Shown here in pieces: positions 7,054 to 14,716 of a stretch of DNA of 22,521 bases. The position numbers and the translations under genes are program-made. Below the pieces are notes generated by a model. It saw nothing but the letters and a program-made list of their open reading frames with translations, was not told the origin of the DNA and made no database searches. Location: NCBI GenBank assembly GCA_964348185.1, contig CAYGBW010000045.1, positions 1 to 22,521 of the forward strand, written 5' to 3'. Position 1 is the first letter of the stretch, and every line of letters begins with the position of its first letter. The DNA comes from CAYGBW01 sp964348185. GTDB taxonomy: Bacteria; Desulfobacterota; BSN033; WVXP01.

Positions 7054-7758
7054 ATGGATAAGAAGGTTATACTTGTAGATGATGACAAGAAACTCCGGAA
7101 GCTTCTCAGGGAGTATCTGGAGGGTTACGGATTTCAAGTTGTGGCCCTAGCCGATGGATCATCCGTCCTGGAAACAATCCGAGCGGAGTCACCGGACCTA
7201 ATCATTCTGGACATCATGCTGCCGAATCGGGACGGTCTGGACGTACTGAAAGATATCCGCCGGGAATTCTCCGTGCCCGTCGTCATGCTCACCGCGAAAG
7301 GAGAGGATGCAGACCGGATTGTGGGCCTAGAGCTTGGAGCGGACGACTACCTTCCCAAACCCTTTAACCCCAGGGAACTCCTCGCCCGGATGAAGGCTGT
7401 GCTGCGGAGACTTGTTCCCCAAAACAGAAGGGAGGCCCTGGGGGATGAGAGCACGTCCATCGAGGTGGGCGGCCTCATACTGAACAGGGGGAAACAGACG
7501 CTCCTGGTGGAAGGCAGGGAGGTGGAGCTCTCCTCAACAGAATACAGGATCCTTGAGGCACTGATGGAACATCCCAACAGGGTATTGAGCCGCGCTCAGC
7601 TCATGAATCTCGCCCGGGGGAGGGATTTCATCGCCTTTGACAGAAGCATAGACGTTCACATCAGCAAATTGCGGGCAAAACTCGAATCCCATCCCCGATT
7701 CCGTAAGACAATCAAAACCGTGTGGGGGACGGGTTATATGTTCGTAGCTGACCCATGA
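7054..7758 (+). CDS. OmpR/CpxR-type response regulator
   Basis: This 234-residue DNA-binding regulator is activated by phosphorylation. The receiver domain (about 3-118) has the acidic pair Asp10/Asp11, the phospho-acceptor Asp53 in ILDIMLPNRDG, Thr80 and Lys102 (LPKPF). The C-terminal winged helix (about 135-232) carries the family features LSSTEYRILEALMEHPNRVL and the recognition region RSIDVHISKLRAKL, ending KTVWGTGYMFV. The start at 7054 follows AAGGAAA. Its stop overlaps the kinase start as ATGA, so the pair is translationally coupled. The promoter and GTAAA repeats directly upstream suggest self-regulation. The stimulus is unknown, although Cpx systems sense envelope stress. Confidence 0.93.
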   Translation: MDKKVILVDDDKKLRKLLREYLEGYGFQVVALADGSSVLETIRAESPDLIILDIMLPNRDGLDVLKDIRREFSVPVVMLTAKGEDADRIVGLELGADDYLPKPFNPRELLARMKAVLRRLVPQNRREALGDESTSIEVGGLILNRGKQTLLVEGREVELSSTEYRILEALMEHPNRVLSRAQLMNLARGRDFIAFDRSIDVHISKLRAKLESHPRFRKTIKTVWGTGYMFVADP

Positions 7759-9167
7759 GACCCGGAAAACTCTATATCAAGATATTCCTGTCCTTTGTGC
7801 TGATTCTCATCGTAACCGAGATCCTGGTTTTCGGTTTTTTCAGCCTCTTCGCCGGCAGAAGCATTCGTTCCCAATTGGAGCGATACGCCGGCGCTCAGGC
7901 CATGATCATCAAAGAGCTCATCGAAGAAAAAATCAGATCGGAACCCCAATCCCGACCCGCTGAGAACGAACCCCTAAGAAATCTCATTTCCCGGCTCAGA
8001 CAAATCTACGGGGCCAAGGTCTGGCTCGCAGGTCCGGGCCAGAGAGTGGTTTTGAAGTCCTTTCCCGGGGAGATTCCGGAGAGGCTTTTGAGGATTCCCA
8101 GACACCGGATAAAGGATTTGGGAAATCTTAAGGTGTATCGCTATTTCAGAAAGGGGCAGGTATTCTACATCACCGTGCCTGTGGAACTCCGAAGGGGCGA
8201 ATTGGGCGACCTCCATATCCTATTTGAAGGCATGGAAACGGGTCACCATGAGGGGACGTTCCTGCTGGGACTCGCCGGAATCGGTGTGGTTATCGCCCTT
8301 CTTGTCATCCCCGTTTCAAGACTCATCACCGAACCCGTGAAAAGGCTCAGGCACTCGGTCCTTCGAATCGCGGAGGGGGATCTATCCCACCGGGCAGCGG
8401 TTAGAACGAGAGATGAGGTCGGGGAATTGGGCCATTCTTTCAACCGCATGGCGGATAAACTGGAAACGATGATTCGGGGGGGTCGGGAACTGACGGCCAA
8501 CATATCCCACGAACTGCGGACCCCCCTTGCAAGAATCCGGATCGCAGAGGAGCTCCTTCGGGAGAGGTTGGAGCGAGGCGAGTATCAGGGCTGCGACAGG
8601 CATCTGGACGGCATCCGGGAAGAGATAGAGGAGCTGGACCGCCTCATCGGTCGCATCCTCGTCCTGTCAAAGCTAGACATTCACGAAACGCCTCTGAACC
8701 CTGAGCGGTTTGATCCCTCTGATCTGATCAACGAACTTCTGGAACGGCTGAGGCCCGCCATTAGCCGTAAGCGTTTGCGCCTTATGGCCAATCTGTCGTT
8801 CGATCCTCCCGTTTTCGGAGACCGGAATGCCCTTCGCACGGCGATCTCAAACATCCTCGACAATGCCGTCAAGTTCACCCCAGAAAAGGGCGATGTGATC
8901 GTGAAGATGCACTCGGGAACCGATGGTCTGAAAATCAGCGTTACAAACTCCTTCGAAGCCCTGTCTGATGAGGATCTGGTCAGGATTTTCGACCCCTTCT
9001 ACCGGAGAGAGGGATCCCTGACAGCCGGATCGGGATTGGGCCTGGCCATCACCAAGAGAATCATAGAAAGGCACGGTGGAAATGTTGAGGCCGCCAATTC
9101 ACCGGACGGATTGAGACTCGAGATACACCTTCCCCCAGGCCCATCAGGAGGCGAGAAGGCAGGTTAG
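7755..9167 (+). CDS. Membrane sensor histidine kinase, CpxA-like
   Basis: This kinase of 470 residues is the partner of the regulator that overlaps it by 4 bases. Layout: transmembrane helix 1 at about 8-32, a periplasmic sensor region at about 33-165, helix 2 at about 168-190, HAMP at 190-243, HisKA with His252 in NISHELRTPLARI, and an ATPase domain from about 350 with the N box (SNILDNAVKFTPEKG) and G2 box (GSGLGLAITKRI). The usual DxGxG of the G1 box is replaced (VTNSFEALSDEDL), so the Asp that contacts adenine is Asn here. The overall architecture matches CpxA/EnvZ-type envelope sensors. A convergent gene starts 45 bases after its end. Confidence 0.92.
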   Translation: MRPGKLYIKIFLSFVLILIVTEILVFGFFSLFAGRSIRSQLERYAGAQAMIIKELIEEKIRSEPQSRPAENEPLRNLISRLRQIYGAKVWLAGPGQRVVLKSFPGEIPERLLRIPRHRIKDLGNLKVYRYFRKGQVFYITVPVELRRGELGDLHILFEGMETGHHEGTFLLGLAGIGVVIALLVIPVSRLITEPVKRLRHSVLRIAEGDLSHRAAVRTRDEVGELGHSFNRMADKLETMIRGGRELTANISHELRTPLARIRIAEELLRERLERGEYQGCDRHLDGIREEIEELDRLIGRILVLSKLDIHETPLNPERFDPSDLINELLERLRPAISRKRLRLMANLSFDPPVFGDRNALRTAISNILDNAVKFTPEKGDVIVKMHSGTDGLKISVTNSFEALSDEDLVRIFDPFYRREGSLTAGSGLGLAITKRIIERHGGNVEAANSPDGLRLEIHLPPGPSGGEKAG

Positions 9168-9212
9168 GAAAGGGGGGGTGCAGCCCATCAAGCCCGGGGA
9201 CGATTTGCTCTC

Positions 9213-10373
9213 TCATCGCTCCTGGTTTTGGGGTTCATTTCTGAGCCGCATATAGGCATGGGAGATTGCACTCGCGGCAGTCTCAATCTCCCTTTCAGTT
9301 GTCATCTTCCCTGTAGACAGACGGATCGTCCCCGCAGCCCATTCTCTGGGCACATTCATGGCCTCGAGGACATGGGATATTTCGGTCCCACCCGAATGGC
9401 ACGCTGCACCAGGAGACGCTGCAACCTCTTCTCCGATTTCGGAGAGGAGCGCATCGGCTTCTACCCCCAAAAAGCTCAAACTCAGGGTATTTGGCAACCC
9501 TTCATCCAGATGCCCGTTGAGTCTTATGTCTCGCAGCTTTTCTGTCAAGCCTCTGTAGAGTTTGTCCCTCATCGATCTCATGTGAAGCGCGTTCTTTTCC
9601 AAATCCCGCCGAGCGATTTCGCAGGCTTTTCCAAGTCCGACGATTTCCAGAACGTTTTCCGTTCCCCCTCTCCTCCCGCCTTCCTGCCCCGCTCCATGAA
9701 CGATCTTTGCCAGCTGAAGACCCTTCCGAATGTAAAGGGCGCCGATTCCCTTGGGAGCATAGAGTTTATGTCCCGACATCGATAGAAGGTCAACACCAAG
9801 GCGATTCACATCCGTGGAAATCTTGCCCACCGATTGAGCGGCATCGGTATGGACGACGATCCCCTGGTCCCTTGCCACCTGGGAAATCTGGTCAACGGGT
9901 TGAATGCTCCCAACCTCATTATTAGCATGCATAATCGTGATCAGAATGGTCTGAGGGGTGATCGCCTTCTCGACGTCAGTGAGATGAACCCGTCCGAAGG
10001 GATCAACAGGCAGATATGAGATGTCAAAACCCTGTCTCTCCAGGGACTTGCATACTTCCAATACTGCGGGATGCTCAATTTGGGTGGTGATAATATGGTT
10101 CCCTCTGTCTCGATCGGCAAAAGCAGTCCCCTTGATGGCGTAATTGTTCGATTCAGTCCCACCACTCGTAAAGACGACCTCTTCTGGCTCACAGTTTAGC
10201 AAAAGGGCAACCTGCCGGCGTGCGATCTCTACGGCCTCCCTGGTTTTCGTGCCATACCAATAGGAGCTCGAGGGGTTGCCAAAATGCTCCTCCAAGAAAG
10301 GACGCATCGCCGCGATCACTTCCGGGTCGTGTGGGGTTGTTGCATTGTAATCCAGATAGATCGGTCTCGTCAT
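9213..10373 (-). CDS. Cysteine desulfurase / selenocysteine-lyase-like PLP enzyme
   Basis: This class V aminotransferase-fold enzyme removes sulfur (or selenium) from cysteine (or selenocysteine). The start ATG at 10373 follows GAGGG and gives the family-typical opening MTRPIYLDYNATTPHD, 386 residues. An upstream in-frame start at 10433 would add 20 unconserved residues. PLP contacts are visible: His101, Asp177 and Gln180 in VHTDAAQS, and the Schiff-base Lys203 in SMSGHKLYAPKG. The active-site Cys325 lies in SPGAACHSGG. The GAACHS context resembles, from memory, human selenocysteine lyase and some NifS-like enzymes linked to selenium, rather than the SACTS loop of IscS. It lies 99 bases downstream of the putative selenoprotein on the same strand, so a selenium role is plausible but unproven. 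Confidence 0.9.
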   Translation of the reverse strand: MTRPIYLDYNATTPHDPEVIAAMRPFLEEHFGNPSSSYWYGTKTREAVEIARRQVALLLNCEPEEVVFTSGGTESNNYAIKGTAFADRDRGNHIITTQIEHPAVLEVCKSLERQGFDISYLPVDPFGRVHLTDVEKAITPQTILITIMHANNEVGSIQPVDQISQVARDQGIVVHTDAAQSVGKISTDVNRLGVDLLSMSGHKLYAPKGIGALYIRKGLQLAKIVHGAGQEGGRRGGTENVLEIVGLGKACEIARRDLEKNALHMRSMRDKLYRGLTEKLRDIRLNGHLDEGLPNTLSLSFLGVEADALLSEIGEEVAASPGAACHSGGTEISHVLEAMNVPREWAAGTIRLSTGKMTTEREIETAASAISHAYMRLRNEPQNQER

Positions 10374-10472
10374 TTGAGTCCCTCTTTTTCCTGAGTTCAT
10401 CCTTCTTCCTCCAAAACTTAGCACAGCCAGCATGGCATGTCACGACACCCAAAGCAAACCTCAGAGGATCGA

Positions 10473-11474
10473 TCAATCCCCATAGATGTCGCAGCCGGGG
10501 AATGTGTAAGCAAAGCCATACCAGCGTGTAAACAACTGCATGGGCCGGGAGGCAGCCTGGGGTAGTCCCTGGACGTTCCAGCTCGCACCTTCCCGGATAA
10601 TCTCCCCCGTATCAAGGAGAAGCCCGTCGCCTTGCCAGTCCCATCCCGTCGCATCCGTATACCGGGCAGTCGGGATGCCGGATCTCGGATCGACATAGAC
10701 CAGCAACTTCTGCCCCCCCAACTCATCGATTACAGCGCCGCCCCGCCCTCGAAGGCCCTCCAGAGGGTAGTAGCGGTAGGTGGTATTGCTCCAAACGCCC
10801 AGCCCCATATCCATAGGGGGGCGGCGTGGGTCCCTTTCCCCCATCGTCTTCTTGAATCCGGGGGGCAGGAACCCCCGTTTCGATTTCCGCCCCCGGTCCA
10901 TGAAGAATGCCATAAACCGTTGGACAAAAGACTGCTCCGAAATGGCGATCTGTGCTTCGGGATGACCTCCCAGCGCCTGGGCGATGCCCATGTGCAATAG
11001 GGGGAATATCTCAAGCTGGTAGCTCTTCAGCGGACCGTATACGCATTTCCCGGTGATGTGGTCCCAGTAGGAGCCGGATTCGCGATCACCGAGCAAGAAA
11101 AGGCCATTGTAAAGACCCCGCGCCCCAAAATGGTGGATTCTGCCGTTGACCACCGGGGACAAACTGACCCCGCTGTTGCACACGGGTCAGAAGGAAACCA
11201 TCCAGGGTCGTCCGGCAAGCTCACCTTGCGCAACGTGGTGATAGGTCATCTGGTGGGTCAGGAGCACAAGAGACCCAGCTTCCCCTTCCATCAACAGGAC
11301 TGGGGTGTCCCCGGCCACATCACCTCTGGCCATGAACTGCTTCAATGGACGGGTCGCTCTGACGTTAAAGGGTTTAAACAGGTCCTTGTCCTTCACCGAA
11401 GCCCGGCTCATGTCAAAGCCGGCCATGGCTTTGTTCGATTGGTTTTGGTGCTGATCGGTCTTCCCGCGAACCAT
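10473..11474 (-). CDS. DUF3179 protein with putative selenocysteine (in-frame UGA)
   Basis: One frame runs from the ATG at 11474 (Shine-Dalgarno GGGAGGGAAGGA) to a stop at 10473, interrupted only by TGA at 11187-11189. Read through, it gives 333 residues that fit DUF3179 end to end: FDMSRASV near the N-terminus, GDTPVLLMEGEAG, then WMVSF-UGA-PVCNSGV, GRIHHFGARGLYNG, DRESGSYWDHITGK, and a C-terminal GASWNVQGLPQ. The UGA (residue 96) falls where the family has the first Cys of its CPxC motif, giving UxxC with Cys99. This is typical of selenocysteine replacing a redox Cys. A SECIS-like hairpin follows. The family's function is unknown, and no signal peptide is seen from this start. An alternative TTG start at 11525 lacks a good ribosome site. 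A conventional reading would split this into two genes or a pseudogene. Confidence 0.78.
11154..11172 (-). promoter_or_regulatory. SECIS-like hairpin after the in-frame UGA
   Basis: In the mRNA, CGGGGUCAGUUUGUCCCCG folds as CGGGG/CCCCG, a U-U mismatch, then CA/UG closing a three-base GUU loop. The loop starts with G and lies 22 bases after the UGA. This agrees with the known bacterial SECIS layout: a short stem, a small loop with G in its first two positions, 16-37 bases from the UGA. No folding program was run. Confidence 0.6.
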
Positions 11475-12034
11475 TCCTTCCCTCCCTTCCGGCCCCTGAA
11501 ATTCCTCTAACGGGCCGCCGGCCAATTCTCTCTGTTCCGAATTGCAGATTGAGAAAAAGACAATCCTTCCAGTAATAAGTATACCAATTTCACCGCGCCC
11601 GTCATGGTCCAGCGTTTAGCGGGCAGCTGACCAAATCCCTTTGAGCGCGTGTTGGAACGTTTTTTGCTGATAGAGTCCGACAGGCATTCATTGACCTCTC
11701 AATACCATGGAACGTGTCTTCCCTGTCAAGTCGAATCGTGGGGATGTTGAGGGGTTGAATGGGGCAAAGACAGCGGACAGGGTCATCTGATCCCCCTCGG
11801 ACATTCGAAGGAGGCGTCCACGATCAGATGAGCACATGAGGAAAATCGAGGTCACCCACTGGATTCTTTCGGCCCGACTCTCTTTCTCAGAGAAGGCCAC
11901 CGGAACCAAAGAGTCACGGACTGCGACAAACGCCATTGAAGCCGACGGATGTGAAGGGGGGATAACCGGCCAACGGCGTAAGGGACCCCTCAATCTTCTT
12001 TCAGATTAGGCCAAGGGCGGCAGGAGAGGGAACA
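11475..12034. other. 560-bp divergent intergenic region
   Basis: The region lies between the minus-strand DUF3179 gene and the plus-strand diguanylate cyclase, so it should hold promoters for both. A TATACT box is visible on the minus strand near 11580, without a good -35. AGGAGAGG at 12021-12028 is the cyclase ribosome site. A 101-codon minus-strand frame at 11688-11993 has no ribosome site and no protein-like pattern. Nothing else is supported. Confidence 0.4.
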
Positions 12035-13357
12035 GTGCAGCGGTTGCTCATCTGGGCTATGTCCCTAGGGTCTCTGGCGGGCGGCATGCTTCTTTTGCTC
12101 TTCGCACCGGAACCCCTTCACAACTGGTGGAGGATGACTTTCCAGGGCGAAATGGTGCGATGGCTCCCCCACCTCCCCGTATTGCTCCTCATCATGGCTG
12201 GCATGTGGGGATGGCATCTTCACCAAGGGGAGATGGCCCTTTTGGTCGTGCTTTTGCTAGGTGCCCATGTCCTTCTCGCCTTTCCCTTTCCCCAAAGGCC
12301 ACCCCCGGAGGCTCTCAGGGAGGGGCTCGGAGTGGTCCTCCCATGGGCATTTCCTGTGCTGCTGAGCTGGCCGGAAACGAGCCTCAGGAGTTTATGGGGT
12401 TGGGCACGCCTTGGCGTGACCCTCTCTATCTGGCTAGGTGCGCTCATTTGGGCGTGGAATCCTGGGTTTGCAGCCTTCTCGCAGACCCATCTGGCCCAGG
12501 TCCCTGGCGGGGTGAAATGCCTGTCCACCTTCCTGGCACTGATGGCTCTCTGGGGTTTGCCTTTCACGTGGGGCCATGGTCTGCGTCTACCCTGGGCTTC
12601 GGCCTTGATTGCACTGGGCGTCGCCTCCTTGCACGGCGAGCCGTGGTGGCCCGAAACCGTCTCCGACGCTCCATGGCCAGTCTTCCTCTCCTTCGGCGCT
12701 ATCTTCCTTTTAGGCGGCCTCTACGGATTGACCTGGAGGCGGGCCTATCTGGATGAACTCACAGAGATACCGGGTCGTCGGGCATTTGAGGAAAGCCTCC
12801 GTAGGCTCGGGAAACACTATGCGATCGCCATGGTGGACGTCGATCATTTCAAATATGTCAACGATCGCTATGGACATCAATTCGGGGACGACGTCCTGCG
12901 GTTCATTGCCACCCGCCTCAAGAGGATGCCCCTCGGCCGGGCGTTCCGCTATGGTGGCGAGGAGTTCGCCGTGATTATGCCCGGGAGGAGAGTACAGGGG
13001 GCACTTCCCCACCTGGAGGGACTTCGCCTGTCCATAGAAAAATCTCCCTTAACCATTCGAGGGAGGGATCGCCCCCTCCGCAAGCCCAAACTCAAGGACC
13101 GTCCCCCTGGAGGAAGGGAGCAGGTTGGGATAACCGTGAGCGTCGGCGTGGCCCATAGGAGTCTTCTCCATCCCACGGCAGAGGAGGTGGTGAAGGCGGC
13201 GGATGAGGCACTCTATCGAGCAAAAGGAATGGGTCGAAACCGCGTTGAGGCTGAGCAAGGAAGGCGGCGGGAAGAAAGCATCGCACAAAGAATGAACTAT
13301 CACCAAAGGAAAATGGAAAAAAGGGATGGGAGGAAAAGAGGGGAGACGTGGTTCTAA
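12035..13357 (+). CDS. Membrane-anchored diguanylate cyclase (GGEEF)
   Basis: This enzyme would make cyclic di-GMP from two GTP. The GTG start at 12035 has a strong Shine-Dalgarno sequence (AGGAGAGG) and gives 440 residues. About seven hydrophobic helices fill residues 3-233, followed by a GGDEF domain (about 238-410) with the metal-binding stretch MVDVDHFKYVNDRYGHQFGD and the catalytic RYGGEEF (GGEEF at 307-311). The inhibitory RxxD site is absent: the corresponding residues are Met298 and Gly301, so product inhibition is probably lost. A basic, proline-rich insert (about 340-365, RDRPLRKPKLKDRPPGG) interrupts the domain before VSVGVAH. The C-terminus is a highly charged tail. The sensory role of the membrane part is unknown. 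Confidence 0.9.
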   Translation: MQRLLIWAMSLGSLAGGMLLLLFAPEPLHNWWRMTFQGEMVRWLPHLPVLLLIMAGMWGWHLHQGEMALLVVLLLGAHVLLAFPFPQRPPPEALREGLGVVLPWAFPVLLSWPETSLRSLWGWARLGVTLSIWLGALIWAWNPGFAAFSQTHLAQVPGGVKCLSTFLALMALWGLPFTWGHGLRLPWASALIALGVASLHGEPWWPETVSDAPWPVFLSFGAIFLLGGLYGLTWRRAYLDELTEIPGRRAFEESLRRLGKHYAIAMVDVDHFKYVNDRYGHQFGDDVLRFIATRLKRMPLGRAFRYGGEEFAVIMPGRRVQGALPHLEGLRLSIEKSPLTIRGRDRPLRKPKLKDRPPGGREQVGITVSVGVAHRSLLHPTAEEVVKAADEALYRAKGMGRNRVEAEQGRRREESIAQRMNYHQRKMEKRDGRKRGETWF

Positions 13358-13465
13358 AGCACCTTAGAGGGATCCCTCTGTCCCTAGCTTCGGCCGGGTA
13401 TCACCGACCGATGAAGCGCAGAACAGGCCCGTGACCGAACCCCGATCCCTTTTCTTCCTCCCATT

Positions 13466-13639
13466 CTAATCAGTGATCCCCAAGAATTCGCTGACCCGGT
13501 CCCTGTTGCAGTGGGGACATCTCATGGGCACCTCTGTCCCCTCGTTCAAATACCTGAGAAATGGTTCGTCTTGCTTCACTGTGAATTCTCTGGTGCAGAC
13601 CTTACAGCGAAACACTGCCGGCGCTTGATGGACATTCAT
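13466..13639 (-). CDS. Small zinc-ribbon protein, 57 aa
   Basis: The ATG at 13639 follows GAGGAGAGGGG and encodes 57 residues. Two CxxC knuckles are separated by 25 residues: FRCKVCTREF (Cys12, Cys15) and RCPHCNRD (Cys41, Cys44), a classical zinc ribbon. The N-terminus (MNVHQAPAV) is short, and the tail is RVSEFLGITD. There is no membrane segment. It could be a regulatory or redox zinc protein, or the detached ribbon of a rubrerythrin-like pair. Its start overlaps the stop of the 34-codon frame upstream (ATGA), so the two are probably translated together. Confidence 0.65.
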   Translation of the reverse strand: MNVHQAPAVFRCKVCTREFTVKQDEPFLRYLNEGTEVPMRCPHCNRDRVSEFLGITD

Positions 13640-13740
13640 TCCCCTCTCCTCACCGCGTGGCGAAAGAGTTCAACGCCTCTATCCTCCCGCTGAATGGCCG
13701 TTTCCAACGCTGCCTCCCGTGTCAAACAAACCGCGTCCAC
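13636..13740 (-). CDS. 34-aa ferritin/rubrerythrin-helix-like peptide
   Basis: A GTG start at 13740 with a good Shine-Dalgarno sequence (GGGAGG, 6-base spacing) opens 34 codons: MDAVCLTREAALETAIQRED then RGVELFRHAVRRGE. The pattern ALExAIxxExxGxxxFxxA matches the first helix of rubrerythrin and ferritin-like di-iron proteins, including a Glu in metal-ligand position, but the other three helices are absent. It ends in an ATGA overlap with the zinc-ribbon gene. It may be a remnant of a rubrerythrin whose ribbon survived, or a genuine micropeptide. Confidence 0.45.
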   Translation of the reverse strand: MDAVCLTREAALETAIQREDRGVELFRHAVRRGE

Positions 13741-13978
13741 AGATGGCCTCCCATGTTTATTTGACGAAAGCCCTTACCATACTCTAACACAATCGGTACC
13801 GGTGATGAGAGGTTTACGAGCCCCTGCCCCCAGGTCAACCTTGACATTCTGGTCCCCATCTTGATAACTACAAGGGAGAAACCCTTTCCTTGAGAGCTTT
13901 TCCAGTTTCCAAAAAGAATCGGTGATTGTTGCCTAACAAACGAGGAACGGCGGAGTGAGACGATTTCGGGAATGACTC

Positions 13979-14716
13979 ATGTCAGTCAGTGCCCCTGAAA
14001 CCTTTCTGAGTGACATCAGAGCGGAGCTGGATCACGCGGAAGAACACCGCCGACGGACGGGACGGCCTTTTTGCACCCTGACCTACGCCCAAAGCCTGGA
14101 CGGCTGTATCGCCTGCAACCCCATGCGTCACATGGAGCTGAGCGGCCGGGAGTCGATGGCACTCACCCATCACCTTCGGGCCTGGCATGAGACCATTCTG
14201 GTGGGTATTCGCACCGTCTTCGCGGATAACCCCAGCCTCAGTGCGCGGCTGATTTCCGGCCGGCCCCCTCAGCCCGTGGTGCTGGATAGTAGACTGCGCA
14301 CACCCTTGAATAGCAAACTGCTCAACCACGGCACGAGACGACCCTGGATCGCGACCACCCAGGGGGCCGAAGTCGCCCGTCAGTCCCTTCTGGAGACAAG
14401 AGGCGCCCAGGTATTCCGCTTTCCTCCGAACGAACAAGGCTGGGTGGCCCTGGAACCCCTTCTTGGCAAGATCGGGGGGATGGGGATCAACACTCTCATG
14501 GTCGAAGGGGGTGCCCGGGTGTTGACCAGTTTCATGACGGCCCGTCTGGTAGACCAAGTGATCATCACTGTTGTTCCGTTGATCGTGGGGGGTGTGCGTG
14601 CCTTCGGCCGGTTGAGCCGTGACCCCGCCCAACTCCCCCGTTTGCAGAACGTGCGATACGCCAATTTCGGTCAGGATCTGACCGTGTGGGGGCAGCCTGT
14701 CTGGGAGGAGTCATGA
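13979..14716 (+). CDS. RibD C-terminal / DHFR-like reductase
   Basis: The 245-residue protein matches the RibD C-terminal reductase fold, which uses NADPH to reduce the ribosyl chain of a pyrimidine in riboflavin synthesis or related pteridine-like substrates. Visible signatures are FCTLTYAQSLDGCIA, the LTHHLRAWHETILVGIRTVF helix region, DNPSLSARL, PVVLDSRLRTP and the nucleotide-binding NTLMVEGGARVLTSF. There is no deaminase domain. A 30-residue N-terminal extension precedes the core. The ATG at 13979 has only a weak Shine-Dalgarno sequence. A TTGACA at 13841-13846 is a possible -35 for the operon. The stop overlaps the next gene as ATGA. The context with a pterin synthase suggests a pteridine-type substrate rather than riboflavin synthesis itself, but that is inference. 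Confidence 0.8.
   Translation: MSVSAPETFLSDIRAELDHAEEHRRRTGRPFCTLTYAQSLDGCIACNPMRHMELSGRESMALTHHLRAWHETILVGIRTVFADNPSLSARLISGRPPQPVVLDSRLRTPLNSKLLNHGTRRPWIATTQGAEVARQSLLETRGAQVFRFPPNEQGWVALEPLLGKIGGMGINTLMVEGGARVLTSFMTARLVDQVIITVVPLIVGGVRAFGRLSRDPAQLPRLQNVRYANFGQDLTVWGQPVWEES

Noticed and set aside
9228..9785. 185-codon plus-strand frame
   Set aside because: It is antisense to the cysteine desulfurase and has no protein-like pattern.
11187..11525. Separate 112-codon minus-strand gene ending at the TGA, with a second gene starting at a GTG two codons later
   Set aside because: Both parts are in the same frame and together match one DUF3179 protein. The GTG has no ribosome site of its own, and reading through the UGA explains both.
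11688..11993. 101-codon minus-strand frame in the divergent intergenic region
   Set aside because: There is no ribosome-binding site, no recognisable domain and a random-looking composition.
12127..12756. 209-codon plus-strand frame inside the diguanylate cyclase gene
   Set aside because: It overlaps the membrane part of the cyclase in another frame and is rich in Pro, Gly and Arg with no domain.
13982..14632. 216-codon open frame on the minus strand
   Set aside because: It lies antisense to the RibD-like gene, has no recognisable domain and an odd His/Pro/Gly-rich composition, and is a by-product of GC-rich codon use.
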